From Streptomyces sp. NP160 (GTDB taxonomy: Bacteria > Actinomycetota > Actinomycetes > Actinomycetales > Quadrisphaeraceae), in the NCBI RefSeq assembly GCF_006335115.1, contig NZ_VDMJ01000006.1, positions 155,881 through 219,880 of the forward strand: 64,000 nt of DNA, read 5' to 3'. The notes beneath the pieces are model-generated. The model was not told where the DNA came from, did no database searches, and was given only the letters and a program-made list of their open reading frames with translations. The position numbers and the translations under genes were made by a program. Below, piece by piece: positions 40,647-50,632 of the stretch (the first letter of the stretch is position 1; every line of letters starts with the position of its first letter).

Positions 40647-42233
40647 GTGGCTCGCCCCGACGGTCGACTCAGCCACGACGTCCTCCCCGGCGAGAAGGGG
40701 CCGCAGGACGCCTGCGGCGTCTTCGGCGTCTGGGCCCCCGGAGAAGACGTCGCGCGGCTCACCTACTTCGGCCTCTACGCGCTGCAGCACCGCGGCCAAG
40801 AGAGCGCCGGCATCGCCACGAGCAGTGGCGAGCAGATCCTCGTCTACAAGGACATGGGGCTCGTCTCCCAGGTCTTCGACGAGGCCTCGCTGGAGGCGCT
40901 GAAGGGGTCCGTGGCCATCGGCCACACGCGCTACTCCACCACCGGCGCCAGCCGCTGGGAGAACGCGCAGCCCACGCTCGGCGCCACCGCCGCCGGCACC
41001 GTGGCCCTCGCCCACAACGGCAACCTCACCAACACCTCGCACCTGCGCCGCCTCGTGGCCGAGCGCGCCGAGGCGCGCGGCGAGCCGGAGGCCGGTGAGG
41101 TCGCCCGCGGCAACACCACCGACACCGCCCTCGTGACGGCGCTGCTGGCAGGAGACCCCGACCGCACCCTCGAGGCGACCGCGCTGGAAGTGCTGCCGCA
41201 GCTCAAGGGCGCCTTCTCGCTCGTCTTCATGGACGAGACCACGCTCTACGCCGCCCGTGACCCGCACGGCGTCCGCCCGCTGGTGCTCGGCCGCCTGGAG
41301 CGCGGGTGGGTGGTGGCCAGCGAGACCGCCGCCCTCGACATCGTGGGCGCCTCCTTCGTCCGCGAGGTGGAGCCGGGCGAGCTGGTGGCCGTCGACGCCG
41401 ACGGCCTGCGCTTCTCCCGCTTCGCCGAGGCAACCCCTCGCGGGTGCGTGTTCGAGTACGTCTACCTGGCCCGCCCCGACACCTCCATCGCCGGCCGCGG
41501 CGTCCACGAGGCCCGGGTCGAGATGGGGCGGCGCCTGGCGGCGGAGCACCCCGTCGAGGCCGACCTCGTCATCCCGACCCCGGAGTCCGGCACCCCCGCG
41601 GCCATCGGCTACGCGCAGGCCTCCGGGATCCCCTACGGGCAGGGCCTGGTGAAGAACGCCTACGTCGGGCGCACGTTCATCCAGCCCAACCAGACCATCC
41701 GCCAGCTGGGCATCCGCCTCAAGCTCAACCCGCTGCGCGACGTCATCGCCGGCAAGCGCCTCGTGGTCATCGACGACTCGATCGTGCGCGGCAACACCCA
41801 GCGCGCCCTGGTCCGCATGCTGCGCGAGGCGGGCGCGGCCGAGGTGCACGTGCGCATCTCGTCCCCGCCCGTGCAGTGGCCGTGCTTCTACGGCATCGAC
41901 TTCGCCACCCGCGCCGAGCTCATCGCCTCCGGCCTCGGGGTGGAGGAGGTCCGGCACAGCCTGGGCGCCGACAGCCTCGGACACATCTCCCTCGACGGGA
42001 TGGTCGCGGCCAGCGGCCAGCCGCGCGAGCGCCTCTGCACCGCCTGCTTCACCGGCAGCTACCCCGCCGGCGTCCCCGACGAGGGACGTCCGGTCGCTCG
42101 TGGAGCAGCGGCCGGGCCCGTGCACGACGAACCCGCGCAGGGTGAGCCCGCCGCGCCCGGAGAGGGCGTGCCCCTCGGCGTCGCCATCGACCGCGGTGAC
42201 CTCGGACGCGTGGAGCCCGCCGCTCAGCAGTGA
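40647..42233 (+). CDS. purF: Amidophosphoribosyltransferase
   Basis: The 528-aa enzyme makes phosphoribosylamine from PRPP and glutamine, the first purine step. The nucleophile Cys follows a short propeptide in GPQDACGVFGVWAP, and the N-terminal Ntn glutaminase shows LYALQHRGQESAGIA and GHTRYSTTG. The PRTase part has GRTFIQPNQTIRQLGIRLKL and LVVIDDSIVRGNTQRALV; Cys residues in RISSPPVQWPCFYGIDF and RLCTACFTGSYP fit the Fe-S (B. subtilis-like) type. It ends in a 50-residue Ala/Gly/Pro/Glu tail after the conserved PAGVP. GTG at 40647 places the Cys near residue 22. Confidence 0.97.
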   Translation: MARPDGRLSHDVLPGEKGPQDACGVFGVWAPGEDVARLTYFGLYALQHRGQESAGIATSSGEQILVYKDMGLVSQVFDEASLEALKGSVAIGHTRYSTTGASRWENAQPTLGATAAGTVALAHNGNLTNTSHLRRLVAERAEARGEPEAGEVARGNTTDTALVTALLAGDPDRTLEATALEVLPQLKGAFSLVFMDETTLYAARDPHGVRPLVLGRLERGWVVASETAALDIVGASFVREVEPGELVAVDADGLRFSRFAEATPRGCVFEYVYLARPDTSIAGRGVHEARVEMGRRLAAEHPVEADLVIPTPESGTPAAIGYAQASGIPYGQGLVKNAYVGRTFIQPNQTIRQLGIRLKLNPLRDVIAGKRLVVIDDSIVRGNTQRALVRMLREAGAAEVHVRISSPPVQWPCFYGIDFATRAELIASGLGVEEVRHSLGADSLGHISLDGMVAASGQPRERLCTACFTGSYPAGVPDEGRPVARGAAAGPVHDEPAQGEPAAPGEGVPLGVAIDRGDLGRVEPAAQQ

Positions 42234-42300
42234 GCGCCCCGTGCCCGCCGTCCCGCTGTCCCGCCGCCCCCACGAGCCCGCCTTGGAGCCTGACCCCGCC

Positions 42301-43452
42301 ATGAGCACCTCCACCCCGTCCGCCCCCTCCTCGACGGCGACGCCGCCCTCCGCTCCCGCGCCGGGCGCGTACGCCGCGGCGGGCGTGGACGTCGAGGCCG
42401 GTGACCGCGCCGTCGTCCTCATGAAGGAGGCGGTGGCGCGCACCCACGGGGCGCAGGTGCTCGGCGGGGCCGGCGGCTTCGCGGGGCTGTTCGACGCCAG
42501 TGCGCTGCTCGGCTACCGCCGCCCGCTGCTGGCCACGAGCACCGACGGCGTGGGCACCAAGGTGGCCGTGGCGCAGGCCCTGGACCTGCACGGCACCGTC
42601 GGCCAGGACCTCGTGGCGATGGTGGTCGACGACCTCGTGGTCTGCGGCGCCCGCCCGCTGTTCATGACGGACTACATCGCCTGCGGCCGTGTGGTCCCCG
42701 AGCGCATCGCCGCCGTGGTCGGGGGCGTCGCGCGGGCCTGCGAGGAGGTCGGCGCGGCGCTCGTGGGCGGTGAGACCGCGGAGCACCCCGGTCTCCTGGG
42801 GCCCGACGAGTACGACGTGGCCGGTGCCGCCACCGGCGTGGTCGACGCGCACGCGCTGCTCGGTCCCGACCGGGTGCGCGCGGGAGACGTGGTGCTGGCC
42901 ATGGCCAGCTCCGGGCTCCACTCCAACGGCTACTCCCTGGTGCGCCGCCTGCTGGCCGACGCCGGGTGGGGCTACGAGCGCCACGTGGAGGAGCTGGGGC
43001 GCACCGTCGGCGAGGAGCTGCTGGAGCCGACCGCCCTCTACACGAGGCCGTGCCTGGCCCTGGCGGACGCCCTGAGCGAGCAGCTCCACGCGTTCTCGCA
43101 CGTGACCGGCGGGGGCCTCGCGGCCAACCTCGCGCGCGTGCTCCCCACCCACCTCGACGCGGAGGTGGACAGGTCGACGTGGACCCCGCAACCGGTCTTC
43201 CGGGTGCTGGCGGACCTCGGAGGCGTCAGCCGCGAGGACGCCGAGGTGACCTGGAACCAGGGCGTCGGCATGCTCGCGCTGCTGGCCCCTGAGGCTGCTG
43301 ACCAGGCGGTGGAGGTGCTGCGGACCGCCGGCGTCCGGGCGTGGGTGGCCGGCGCGGTCTCAGGTGCGGACGCAGAAGCGACCGCCACCGTCCGGGGCTC
43401 CAAGGGAGTGGACGGTGGCGGTGCGCGTCTGGTCGGAGACCACCCCGCGTGA
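42301..43452 (+). CDS. purM: Phosphoribosylformylglycinamidine cyclo-ligase (AIR synthetase)
   Basis: The 383-aa AIR synthetase closes the imidazole ring from FGAM with ATP. Motifs are AYAAAGVDVEAGDRAV, LATSTDGVGTKVAVAQ, DLVAMVVDDLVVCGARPLFMTDY, GGETAEHPGLL, SSGLHSNGYSLVRRL and FSHVTGGGLAANLARVLP. The first 25 residues are a Ser/Thr/Pro-rich extension. ATG at 42301 is used. It is convergent with DUF3073 over a small hairpin. Confidence 0.97.
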   Translation: MSTSTPSAPSSTATPPSAPAPGAYAAAGVDVEAGDRAVVLMKEAVARTHGAQVLGGAGGFAGLFDASALLGYRRPLLATSTDGVGTKVAVAQALDLHGTVGQDLVAMVVDDLVVCGARPLFMTDYIACGRVVPERIAAVVGGVARACEEVGAALVGGETAEHPGLLGPDEYDVAGAATGVVDAHALLGPDRVRAGDVVLAMASSGLHSNGYSLVRRLLADAGWGYERHVEELGRTVGEELLEPTALYTRPCLALADALSEQLHAFSHVTGGGLAANLARVLPTHLDAEVDRSTWTPQPVFRVLADLGGVSREDAEVTWNQGVGMLALLAPEAADQAVEVLRTAGVRAWVAGAVSGADAEATATVRGSKGVDGGGARLVGDHPA

Positions 43453-43484
43453 GCGGAGGGGTCTGGCACCGCGCTGCGGGCCTG

Positions 43485-43504
43485 TCCTCAGGCGGACCTG
43501 AGGA
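43485..43504 (+). terminator. Short hairpin between purM and DUF3073
   Basis: An 8-bp perfect stem (TCCTCAGG with its complement CCTGAGGA) with loop CGGA lies between the convergent ends of purM and the DUF3073 gene. It is short, so termination is a moderate guess. Confidence 0.5.
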
Positions 43505-43510
43505 GGGTCC

Positions 43511-43714
43511 TCAGCGCGGGCGGGGAGCCCAGTCGTCGTACGGGTCGTACTCGTCACCGTCGTCGTTGTCGGACGACGGCTCCCGGTTCGCCCAGACGGG
43601 CGGTGCGGCGCCCCCGAGCTCTCGCTGCAGAGCGGAGAGGTCGGTGTTCGGGCTGGAGTACTTCAGCTCCCGAGCGACCTTCGTCTGCTTGGCCTTCTGA
43701 CGGCCGCGCCCCAT
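43511..43714 (-). CDS. DUF3073 family protein
   Basis: The 67-aa protein begins MGRGRQKAKQTKVARELKYSS, the signature start of DUF3073, continues NTDLSALQRELGG and ends in an acidic Asp/Tyr-rich tail (DEYDPYDDWAPRPR). This family is almost confined to actinobacteria and usually sits next to purM, as here. The basic head and acidic tail suggest nucleic acid or protein binding, but its function is unknown. ATG at 43714 is preceded by a weak GGGGGT sequence. Confidence 0.93.
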   Translation of the reverse strand: MGRGRQKAKQTKVARELKYSSPNTDLSALQRELGGAAPPVWANREPSSDNDDGDEYDPYDDWAPRPR

Positions 43715-44152
43715 GGCGTCGACCCCCTTATGCGTCGTGCCGGGGCAGGCCCATGGGGCGGCCCCGGAGCTACCGGCTCTCGATGTGGCCACGATACAGG
43801 TTCGAACGGGTCAGGCCGCATCCGACGGCGCCAGCGCGGCACGCCGGACCCCCGGACGGCTCATCCCCGACCTCGTGCGCGACCCCGTCGCGCCGCTCCC
43901 GGGGCGTGCCGGACCTGTCCCGACCTGCCCGAACAGTCCCTGGGCGTCCCCTGCGGGTCCTCCCGGGGGTTTCTGGGGGCCACCGGTGACTGGTTCGGGC
44001 GGGTCTGCGCCGGTCATCCCGCGGTAGCCCCCCGCCCACCCCGCGATGGCCCTAACGGGCTATGGCGGTACGGGCCGGACATGTCGGACGATCCTCCTAC
44101 GCCGTCCGCGGTGCACCCCCTGCAGCGGTGCCGGTCGGCGACAGGAGACGCC
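43715..44152. other. 438-base non-coding gap between DUF3073 and bldC
   Basis: This is the longest stretch without a convincing gene. It must hold divergent promoters for DUF3073 and bldC. On the minus strand TATCGT (43792-43797 region) is a possible -10 for DUF3073. On the plus side AGGAG sits at 44143-44147, eight bases before the bldC ATG. No riboswitch, repeat array or strong hairpin was recognised; a long bldC leader of unknown role is possible. Confidence 0.5.
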
Positions 44153-44464
44153 ATGACGACGATCCAGACCTCTTCCCCCGAGGGTCTCGCCACCGACGCC
44201 GCCGCGACCGCCGCTCCCGCCACGGTGGCGGCAGCCCCCGCAGCGCAGGCGCTGCTCACGCCGTCCGAGGTCGCCGCCCTGTTCCGGGTGGACCCCAAGA
44301 CCGTGACGCGCTGGGCCAAGGCCGGCAAGCTCACCTCGATCCGCACCCTCGGCGGGCACCGCCGCTACCGCTCCGCCGAGGTCATGGCGCTGCTGGAGCA
44401 GGTCGCCCCGGCCGAGGCCTCCCTGCCCTCCCCGCGGGCCTCCGAGGACGACGCCACCGCCTGA
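44153..44464 (+). CDS. bldC: MerR-like developmental regulator BldC
   Basis: The 103-aa protein has a winged-helix domain LLTPSEVAALFRVDPKTVTRWAKAGKLTSIRTLGGHRRYRSAEVMALL (about 35-82, quoted in part: LFRVDPKTVTRWAKAGKL), nearly identical to BldC of Streptomyces. BldC binds direct repeats cooperatively and controls timing of development in Streptomyces. Here a 30-residue Ala/Thr-rich N-terminal extension precedes the domain, and about 20 residues follow it; the Streptomyces protein is shorter. ATG at 44153 has AGGAG at 44143-44147. It sits next to purM/DUF3073, a conserved actinobacterial setting, and is convergent with the UvrA-like gene. Confidence 0.93.
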   Translation: MTTIQTSSPEGLATDAAATAAPATVAAAPAAQALLTPSEVAALFRVDPKTVTRWAKAGKLTSIRTLGGHRRYRSAEVMALLEQVAPAEASLPSPRASEDDATA

Positions 44465-44472
44465 CCGGGCGC

Positions 44473-46869
<2,397 letters not shown>

Positions 46870-46917
46870 GCCGCACATCCTGCCGCCGCCCGCCGACAGC
46901 GGGGAGCGCCGCGGCGC

Positions 46918-47541
46918 CTACCGCTGGGACGGCCCCCTGCGGGCCTTCAGCAGCTCCAGCGCCACCGGGACCAGGGAGACCACCACGACGACGACGATGA
47001 TCGGCAGCACGTAGCGCTCGATCCCGGGGATGCGCGTGCCGAGCAGGTACCCGAGCAGGGTCACGCCGAGCGACCAGACCAGCCCGCCGACCACCTGCCA
47101 GGTGGTGAAGCGGGCCGCGGGCACGCCGACCGCGCCGGCCAGCGGGTTCATGAGCGTCCGGACGACCGGGATGAAGCGGGCCAGCACGATGGCCTTGCGG
47201 TGCCCGTAGCGGTCGAGCACCCCCTGGGCGCGCAGCACGCCGGCGTGGAGCCGGGGCCGGTCGGGCCGGTGCAGCAGCGGCGGTCCCGCGCGGCGGCCGA
47301 TGAGGTACCCGGTCTGGGCGCCCAGCAGGGCCCCCGCGGCCGCGGCCACCAGCGCCGTCGTCAGGGGGAGGTGGGTGGCGCTGGTGACCGGCGTGGCGGC
47401 GAGGATGCCCGCGCTGAAGAGCAGCGAGTCGCCCGGGAGGAAGAACCCGACGAGCAGCCCGGTCTCGGCGAAGAGCACCGCGAACAGGCCCACCGCCCCG
47501 AAGGAGCCCAGCAGCTGCTGGGGGTCGAGCAGGTTCCCCAC
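46918..47541 (-). CDS. DedA family membrane protein (second copy)
   Basis: The 207-aa product (GTG at 47541) begins VGNLLDPQQLLGSFGAVGLF, then AETGLLVGFFLPGDSLLFSAG, the classic DedA start, and has RFIPVVRTLMNPLAGAVGV plus C-terminal membrane helices. A longer frame to 47619 adds 26 Arg/Pro-rich residues not usual for DedA. It differs from the copy at 10073 in sequence and is 48 bases from the UvrA-like start, in the same orientation. Family roles are lipid transport and envelope maintenance. Confidence 0.88.
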   Translation of the reverse strand: MGNLLDPQQLLGSFGAVGLFAVLFAETGLLVGFFLPGDSLLFSAGILAATPVTSATHLPLTTALVAAAAGALLGAQTGYLIGRRAGPPLLHRPDRPRLHAGVLRAQGVLDRYGHRKAIVLARFIPVVRTLMNPLAGAVGVPAARFTTWQVVGGLVWSLGVTLLGYLLGTRIPGIERYVLPIIVVVVVVSLVPVALELLKARRGPSQR

Positions 47542-47656
47542 GTGGCCTCGCGCGTCCTCTCGTCGGCGCCGGGCGGAGGGCTCCCCGGCTGCCGGCTGGC
47601 CCACGCTCGCACCGATCACCGGCGGCCGCGCGCCGGAGGGGGCCGGTGACGGAGAA

Positions 47657-47690
47657 GGCCCTGACCGGCGGCTTCCGCCGGGTCAGGGCC
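47657..47690 (-). terminator. Displaced host tRNA-Phe terminator hairpin
   Basis: GGCCCTGACC (47657-47666) pairs with GGTCAGGGCC (47681-47690), with an inner GGCGG/CCGCC stem. It resembles the hairpin at 58247-58278, which lies just beyond the functional tRNA-Phe. The simplest reading is that this was the original terminator of the host tRNA-Phe, now 10.6 kb away because of the insertion. Confidence 0.65.
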
Positions 47691-47699
47691 TCGAGGTGC

Positions 47700-47744
47700 T
47701 GGTGGCCAGGAGCGGGGTCGAACCGCTGACCTTCCGATTTTCAG
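47700..47744 (-). repeat. attL: 45-bp copy of the tRNA-Phe 3' end
   Basis: It is identical over 45 bases to 58287-58331, covering the T arm, variable loop and the 3' side of the anticodon arm of tRNA-Phe including CCA. The match stops at 47745 (A against T at 58332). It is a partial tRNA and cannot fold into a full gene. It marks the left junction of the element. Confidence 0.92.
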
Positions 47745-47757
47745 AAAGACGTCAGGC

Positions 47758-47884
47758 GTCTCTACCCGTCTCATGACGGCTCTCCCTGCCTCTGTTCCTG
47801 CTGCTCGGGTGGCTTGCAGAGGTGGTTGTGCGCCGTCGCGAGACGGGTAGAGACGGGACGAGACGTGACACTCGCGTGCCACTG
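47758..47884. promoter_or_regulatory. attL arm region: phased GAGACGGG repeats and integrase-arm-like site
   Basis: Three tandem 10-bp units, GAGACGGGTA, GAGACGGGAC and GAGACGTGAC, occupy 47840-47869. Their inverse, GTCTCTACCCGTCTC, lies at 47758-47772 and is a perfect 15-bp inverted match to 47840-47854. Next to the array, 47865-47884 reads GTGACA-n5-GTGCCACTG, which recurs at 58191-58210 near the other end. Repeats with one-turn spacing near an att core are typical of excisionase and integrase arm sites. Assignment to those proteins is inferred. Confidence 0.7.
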
Positions 47885-47892
47885 TCACGCCT

Positions 47893-48855
47893 TCACCCGA
47901 TGGCGGCGATCGCCTGCTCCGCCAGGGCGACCACGGCTGAACCGATGGCCGTACCGGTCCCCGACACGGCGACCTCGGAGACCTTGGCGAGCAGCTCGCG
48001 CAGCCGCCCGCGATCCGGCTGCGGTGCGGAGGCCTCGGCGCGGAGGTCCGCAGAGACCTGCGCGGCGACCTGCGTCTGCGCCGAGTCAAGCCCGAGGATG
48101 CCCCGCGCGTCGTCGAGCGCCTGCGCGACGCCCAGGACCTGCTGGCGCGTCTCCGTGCTGATGGAGATGGACTGCTGAGCCCCGGGACTGTGGTCCGCGA
48201 TGTTGATGTTGCCGCCGGTGATGTTGTAGTTGGTCACCGTGCTCGGCGAGGGCACGTCATCGCCGGGGAGGCTCGGGGAGACGTCGTTGACCGAACGCTT
48301 GGACTCCACCACGTCCTCACCAGCGGCGGTGATGCTGGGACGCGGGATCCCCCCGCCCCAAGAGCCCTGGCCACGGAGGAAGCCCTTCTCCGCCAGCCAG
48401 CGAGTCGCATCCTCGATCTCCTGCTGCGAGAAGCCCAGGCCGTAGTAGTAGCCGTAGCCGGTCTGGTGAATCCAGCTGATGATCGGGTGGCTGTCCCCCC
48501 GAGCGTTGCTGTCGTACAGCCACCGCAGCACCGCGTCGCGAGCCGCGCGGCGCCGGCCGACGATGTCACCACGCCGGCTGCGTAGCTCGTCGATGAAGTC
48601 GATGCCGCGCTGGGTGAGGGAACAGGACGTGCCCGAGAAGCCGAGTACTCGAAGAGGTCTCACCCAGCCGCGGTTCTCGAAGTCAGTGAGGTAGCCGGCC
48701 AGCGTCTCGACGCCGTAGCTCGGCTCCTGCTCGGCGAGCTGGCCGTAGCGGACATCGACCATCGGCTTGCCTTCCGCCTGGTCGTACAGCCAGTCGAGGA
48801 TGGTCAAACGCTGGAGCCACGACTCGGACAGGGGGTAGCCCTCGGTGAAGTCCAC
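47893..48855 (-). CDS. Winged-helix protein with membrane-like C-terminus, probable element cargo
   Basis: The 320-aa protein has two successive winged-helix-like domains in the N-terminal half (LTILDWLYDQ, YLTDFENRGWVRPLR; then AVLRWLYDSNARG, EDATRWLAEKGFLRG). A polar linker follows with the striking stretch NYNITGGNINIADHSPGAQQ, then a helical segment (ETRQQVLGVAQALDDARGIL, RGRLRELLAKVSEVA) and a Gly/Ala-rich hydrophobic end (TGTAIGSAVVALAEQAIAAIG). It is not a recognised phage structural gene. It lies at the far end of the element beyond a terminator and has its own leaderless promoter. A defence or exclusion role is a guess from position. Confidence 0.7.
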   Translation of the reverse strand: MDFTEGYPLSESWLQRLTILDWLYDQAEGKPMVDVRYGQLAEQEPSYGVETLAGYLTDFENRGWVRPLRVLGFSGTSCSLTQRGIDFIDELRSRRGDIVGRRRAARDAVLRWLYDSNARGDSHPIISWIHQTGYGYYYGLGFSQQEIEDATRWLAEKGFLRGQGSWGGGIPRPSITAAGEDVVESKRSVNDVSPSLPGDDVPSPSTVTNYNITGGNINIADHSPGAQQSISISTETRQQVLGVAQALDDARGILGLDSAQTQVAAQVSADLRAEASAPQPDRGRLRELLAKVSEVAVSGTGTAIGSAVVALAEQAIAAIG

Positions 48856-48862
48856 GTCGCGG

Positions 48863-48868
48863 AGAGTA
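48863..48868 (-). promoter_or_regulatory. -10 box of the cargo gene
   Basis: On the minus strand TACTCT ends 7 bases before the GTG start at 48855, with no SD sequence. This implies a leaderless transcript separate from the capsid operon. Confidence 0.45.
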
Positions 48869-48945
48869 GGGACGACCTCTGACAGCCCGGGATGACGGCG
48901 GCCGGCTCCTCCGCCACCGGATCGTCATCAGGGGCCGTGAAGACG

Positions 48946-48982
48946 CCGATGCCCCTCCGGGAGGTGACCGAAGGGGCATCGG
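48946..48982 (-). terminator. Hairpin terminator after the capsid gene
   Basis: An 11-bp perfect stem, CCGATGCCCCT (48946-48956) with AGGGGCATCGG (48972-48982), extends inward by three more pairs after a mismatch. It stands 78 bases past the capsid stop and would end the leftward operon before the cargo gene. Confidence 0.75.
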
Positions 48983-49060
48983 GTGGTCGCCTGGCGAGGG
49001 CAACCGACCGTGCAGCGCGGATCGGGCGGAGGACGGGCCGCGGACACGCTGCACGGGGTC

Positions 49061-49915
49061 TCAGGAGGTGGCGATCCGCACGATCCGCGACGGAGCCGCG
49101 TACCCAAACCCGACGCGGCAGGTGAGCCGCAGGGCCACCTGGTCGGTGCTGAAGAACGCGGAGCGGTCCACGTCCAGGGTGGCGCCCTTGCGGAGCACCA
49201 CGAAGCTGGTCGAGCCATCCAGTGCCCACACGACGCCTGCCGGCACCGCGGCGGAGACGTACAGCGGCCTGCCCTCGATGGTGCGCCGGGTCGGCTGAGC
49301 GGCGTCGGAGTTGGGCGCGAGCAGCGGCACCTGCGAGCCGGTCGCCGCCTTGATCTTCGCCAGTGACAGCGCCGTAGTCGGACCAGCCACGAAGCTCGTG
49401 ACCTGCCCGCCCGCCTGCTCGATCTTCGACGCGGCCTCAGCGAACGGGTCGAGGCTGGTGAAGTTGCTACCGGCCGAGACGGTCTGCACCTCGGAGCCGT
49501 TCGCGGCGGCCAGGGCCTGCAGACCAGCTTGCGCCGGGGCCGGGAGGTCGCCGAACCAGGCACCGTCGAGGTTCTGGGCCAGCTTCGCCACGAGCCCGTC
49601 GCCCAGGGCGTTGAGCGGGTCGATCTCGGCGTCGTCGACCTCCTCGGAGGACACGACGGAGATCGCGGCGACCTTGGTCGGCCGCACGACGACGGACGTG
49701 AAGGACGCGTCGGTGAGGTCGATGGGCGAGGCCTCATCGACCCAGCCGCCGCCGGGCAGCGCGCTCATCACCGGGATGCGGTACTCGGAGCGGTCGGTCT
49801 GGCGAAAGGTCGCGGTGCGAAGGGCGACGGACTCGGCGACGAGAGGTCGGACGACGAGCTCGGCGACCTGCTCGGGGGCGAGCAGCGGTGCGCCGGAGGT
49901 GCGGTTCAGGGCCAC
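49061..49915 (-). CDS. HK97-fold phage major capsid protein
   Basis: The 284-aa protein matches the short form of HK97-family capsid proteins found in actinobacterial phages. Features are an N-terminal ALNRTSGAPLLAPEQVAELVV, IPVMSALPGGGWVDEASPI, TKVAAISVVSSEEVDDAE (spine-helix start), VWALDGSTSFVVLRKGATLDVD, and a C-terminal strand VALRLTCRVGFGYAAPSRIVRI. It lacks the long N-terminal delta/scaffold region of classic HK97 gp5, so assembly may use another protein. GTG at 49915 has GGAG about 10 bases upstream. It is the last gene of the leftward structural operon. Confidence 0.9.
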   Translation of the reverse strand: MALNRTSGAPLLAPEQVAELVVRPLVAESVALRTATFRQTDRSEYRIPVMSALPGGGWVDEASPIDLTDASFTSVVVRPTKVAAISVVSSEEVDDAEIDPLNALGDGLVAKLAQNLDGAWFGDLPAPAQAGLQALAAANGSEVQTVSAGSNFTSLDPFAEAASKIEQAGGQVTSFVAGPTTALSLAKIKAATGSQVPLLAPNSDAAQPTRRTIEGRPLYVSAAVPAGVVWALDGSTSFVVLRKGATLDVDRSAFFSTDQVALRLTCRVGFGYAAPSRIVRIATS

Positions 49916-50144
49916 GGTGGGTCTCCAAAGGGTGCGAAGGATCGGTGTCCTCCGCGCCCTCCGTCACGGGCCACGCGGGTACCCCTCCCGGGGCCAGGTG
50001 CAGCACATCCCCCGGGCTCCCTGACGGCCCACGCGGCGAGGCGGTGCTGCTGATGTCGATGTTGCTTGGCATGGGCCGTCCAGCGGTGGGACTACGTCGT
50101 CCTCGGCACCGGCGTGGCTGACCGGCTGATCGCAGTCCTCCGGC

Positions 50145-50150
50145 TAGAGT
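50145..50150 (+). promoter_or_regulatory. -10 box of the opposite-strand membrane protein gene
   Basis: TAGAGT ends six bases before the ATG at 50157, again without an SD sequence, indicating a leaderless transcript running against the element's main operon. Confidence 0.5.
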
Positions 50151-50156
50151 CCGCCC

Positions 50157-50597
50157 ATGCCCGAGTGGCTGGTGGATCTCACGAAGTGGCTTGCGACGGC
50201 TGCACCGCTGCTGCTGGCGTTCCAACGCTTCCTGAACGCGCCGAACGCGCGGCGAGCCCGGTTCCGGGAGGACGTCGAGCTACTGGAGAAGTTGCCCGCC
50301 GGGCGCGCGCACGAGCTCATGCAGGCGCGCATCATCCGGAAGCTTGAGCTGGAAGACAGCGTCTACGCGCCAAGTCGGGACACCGGCCCGATGGTCGGGG
50401 CACTTGTCATGACTGCGCTGCTGGCCGGTGCTGTCTGGTGGTTGTTCAGCGATCCCTCGTGGTGGCGGACAACCCTGGGGGTCATCGCTGCCCTCTTGAT
50501 GGCGTTCTTCGCGTTCGGCGCAGCCGAGAGCGGTGCCGAGGTCCCTCGCGATGCGAAGGGCAAGCGGATCACTCCAGCGGCTACCCCCGGCACTTGA
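50157..50597 (+). CDS. Membrane protein of unknown function, opposite orientation in element
   Basis: The 146-aa protein has an N-terminal hydrophobic segment (about 8-25), a basic cytosolic stretch (NAPNARRARFREDVELLEKL) and two closely spaced membrane helices (about 80-97 and 103-121: LVMTALLAGAVWWLF, LGVIAALLMAFFAFG). It is the only gene in the middle of the element transcribed rightward, with its own promoter. Such isolated lysogenically expressed membrane genes in prophages are often immunity or exclusion factors, but this one matches no known family. Confidence 0.7.
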   Translation: MPEWLVDLTKWLATAAPLLLAFQRFLNAPNARRARFREDVELLEKLPAGRAHELMQARIIRKLELEDSVYAPSRDTGPMVGALVMTALLAGAVWWLFSDPSWWRTTLGVIAALLMAFFAFGAAESGAEVPRDAKGKRITPAATPGT

Positions 50598-50632
50598 CTG
50601 CCGAGCGCTGCTGATCCACCAGCCAGCACCGA

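Noticed and set aside
43715..44152. Small open frames in the bldC upstream gap as possible genes
   Set aside because: They are Arg/Pro-rich, lack SD sequences and show no coherent protein features.
47700..47744. Second tRNA-Phe gene
   Set aside because: Only the 3' 45 bases are present; the 5' acceptor, D arm and the 5' side of the anticodon stem are missing. It is the attL remnant.
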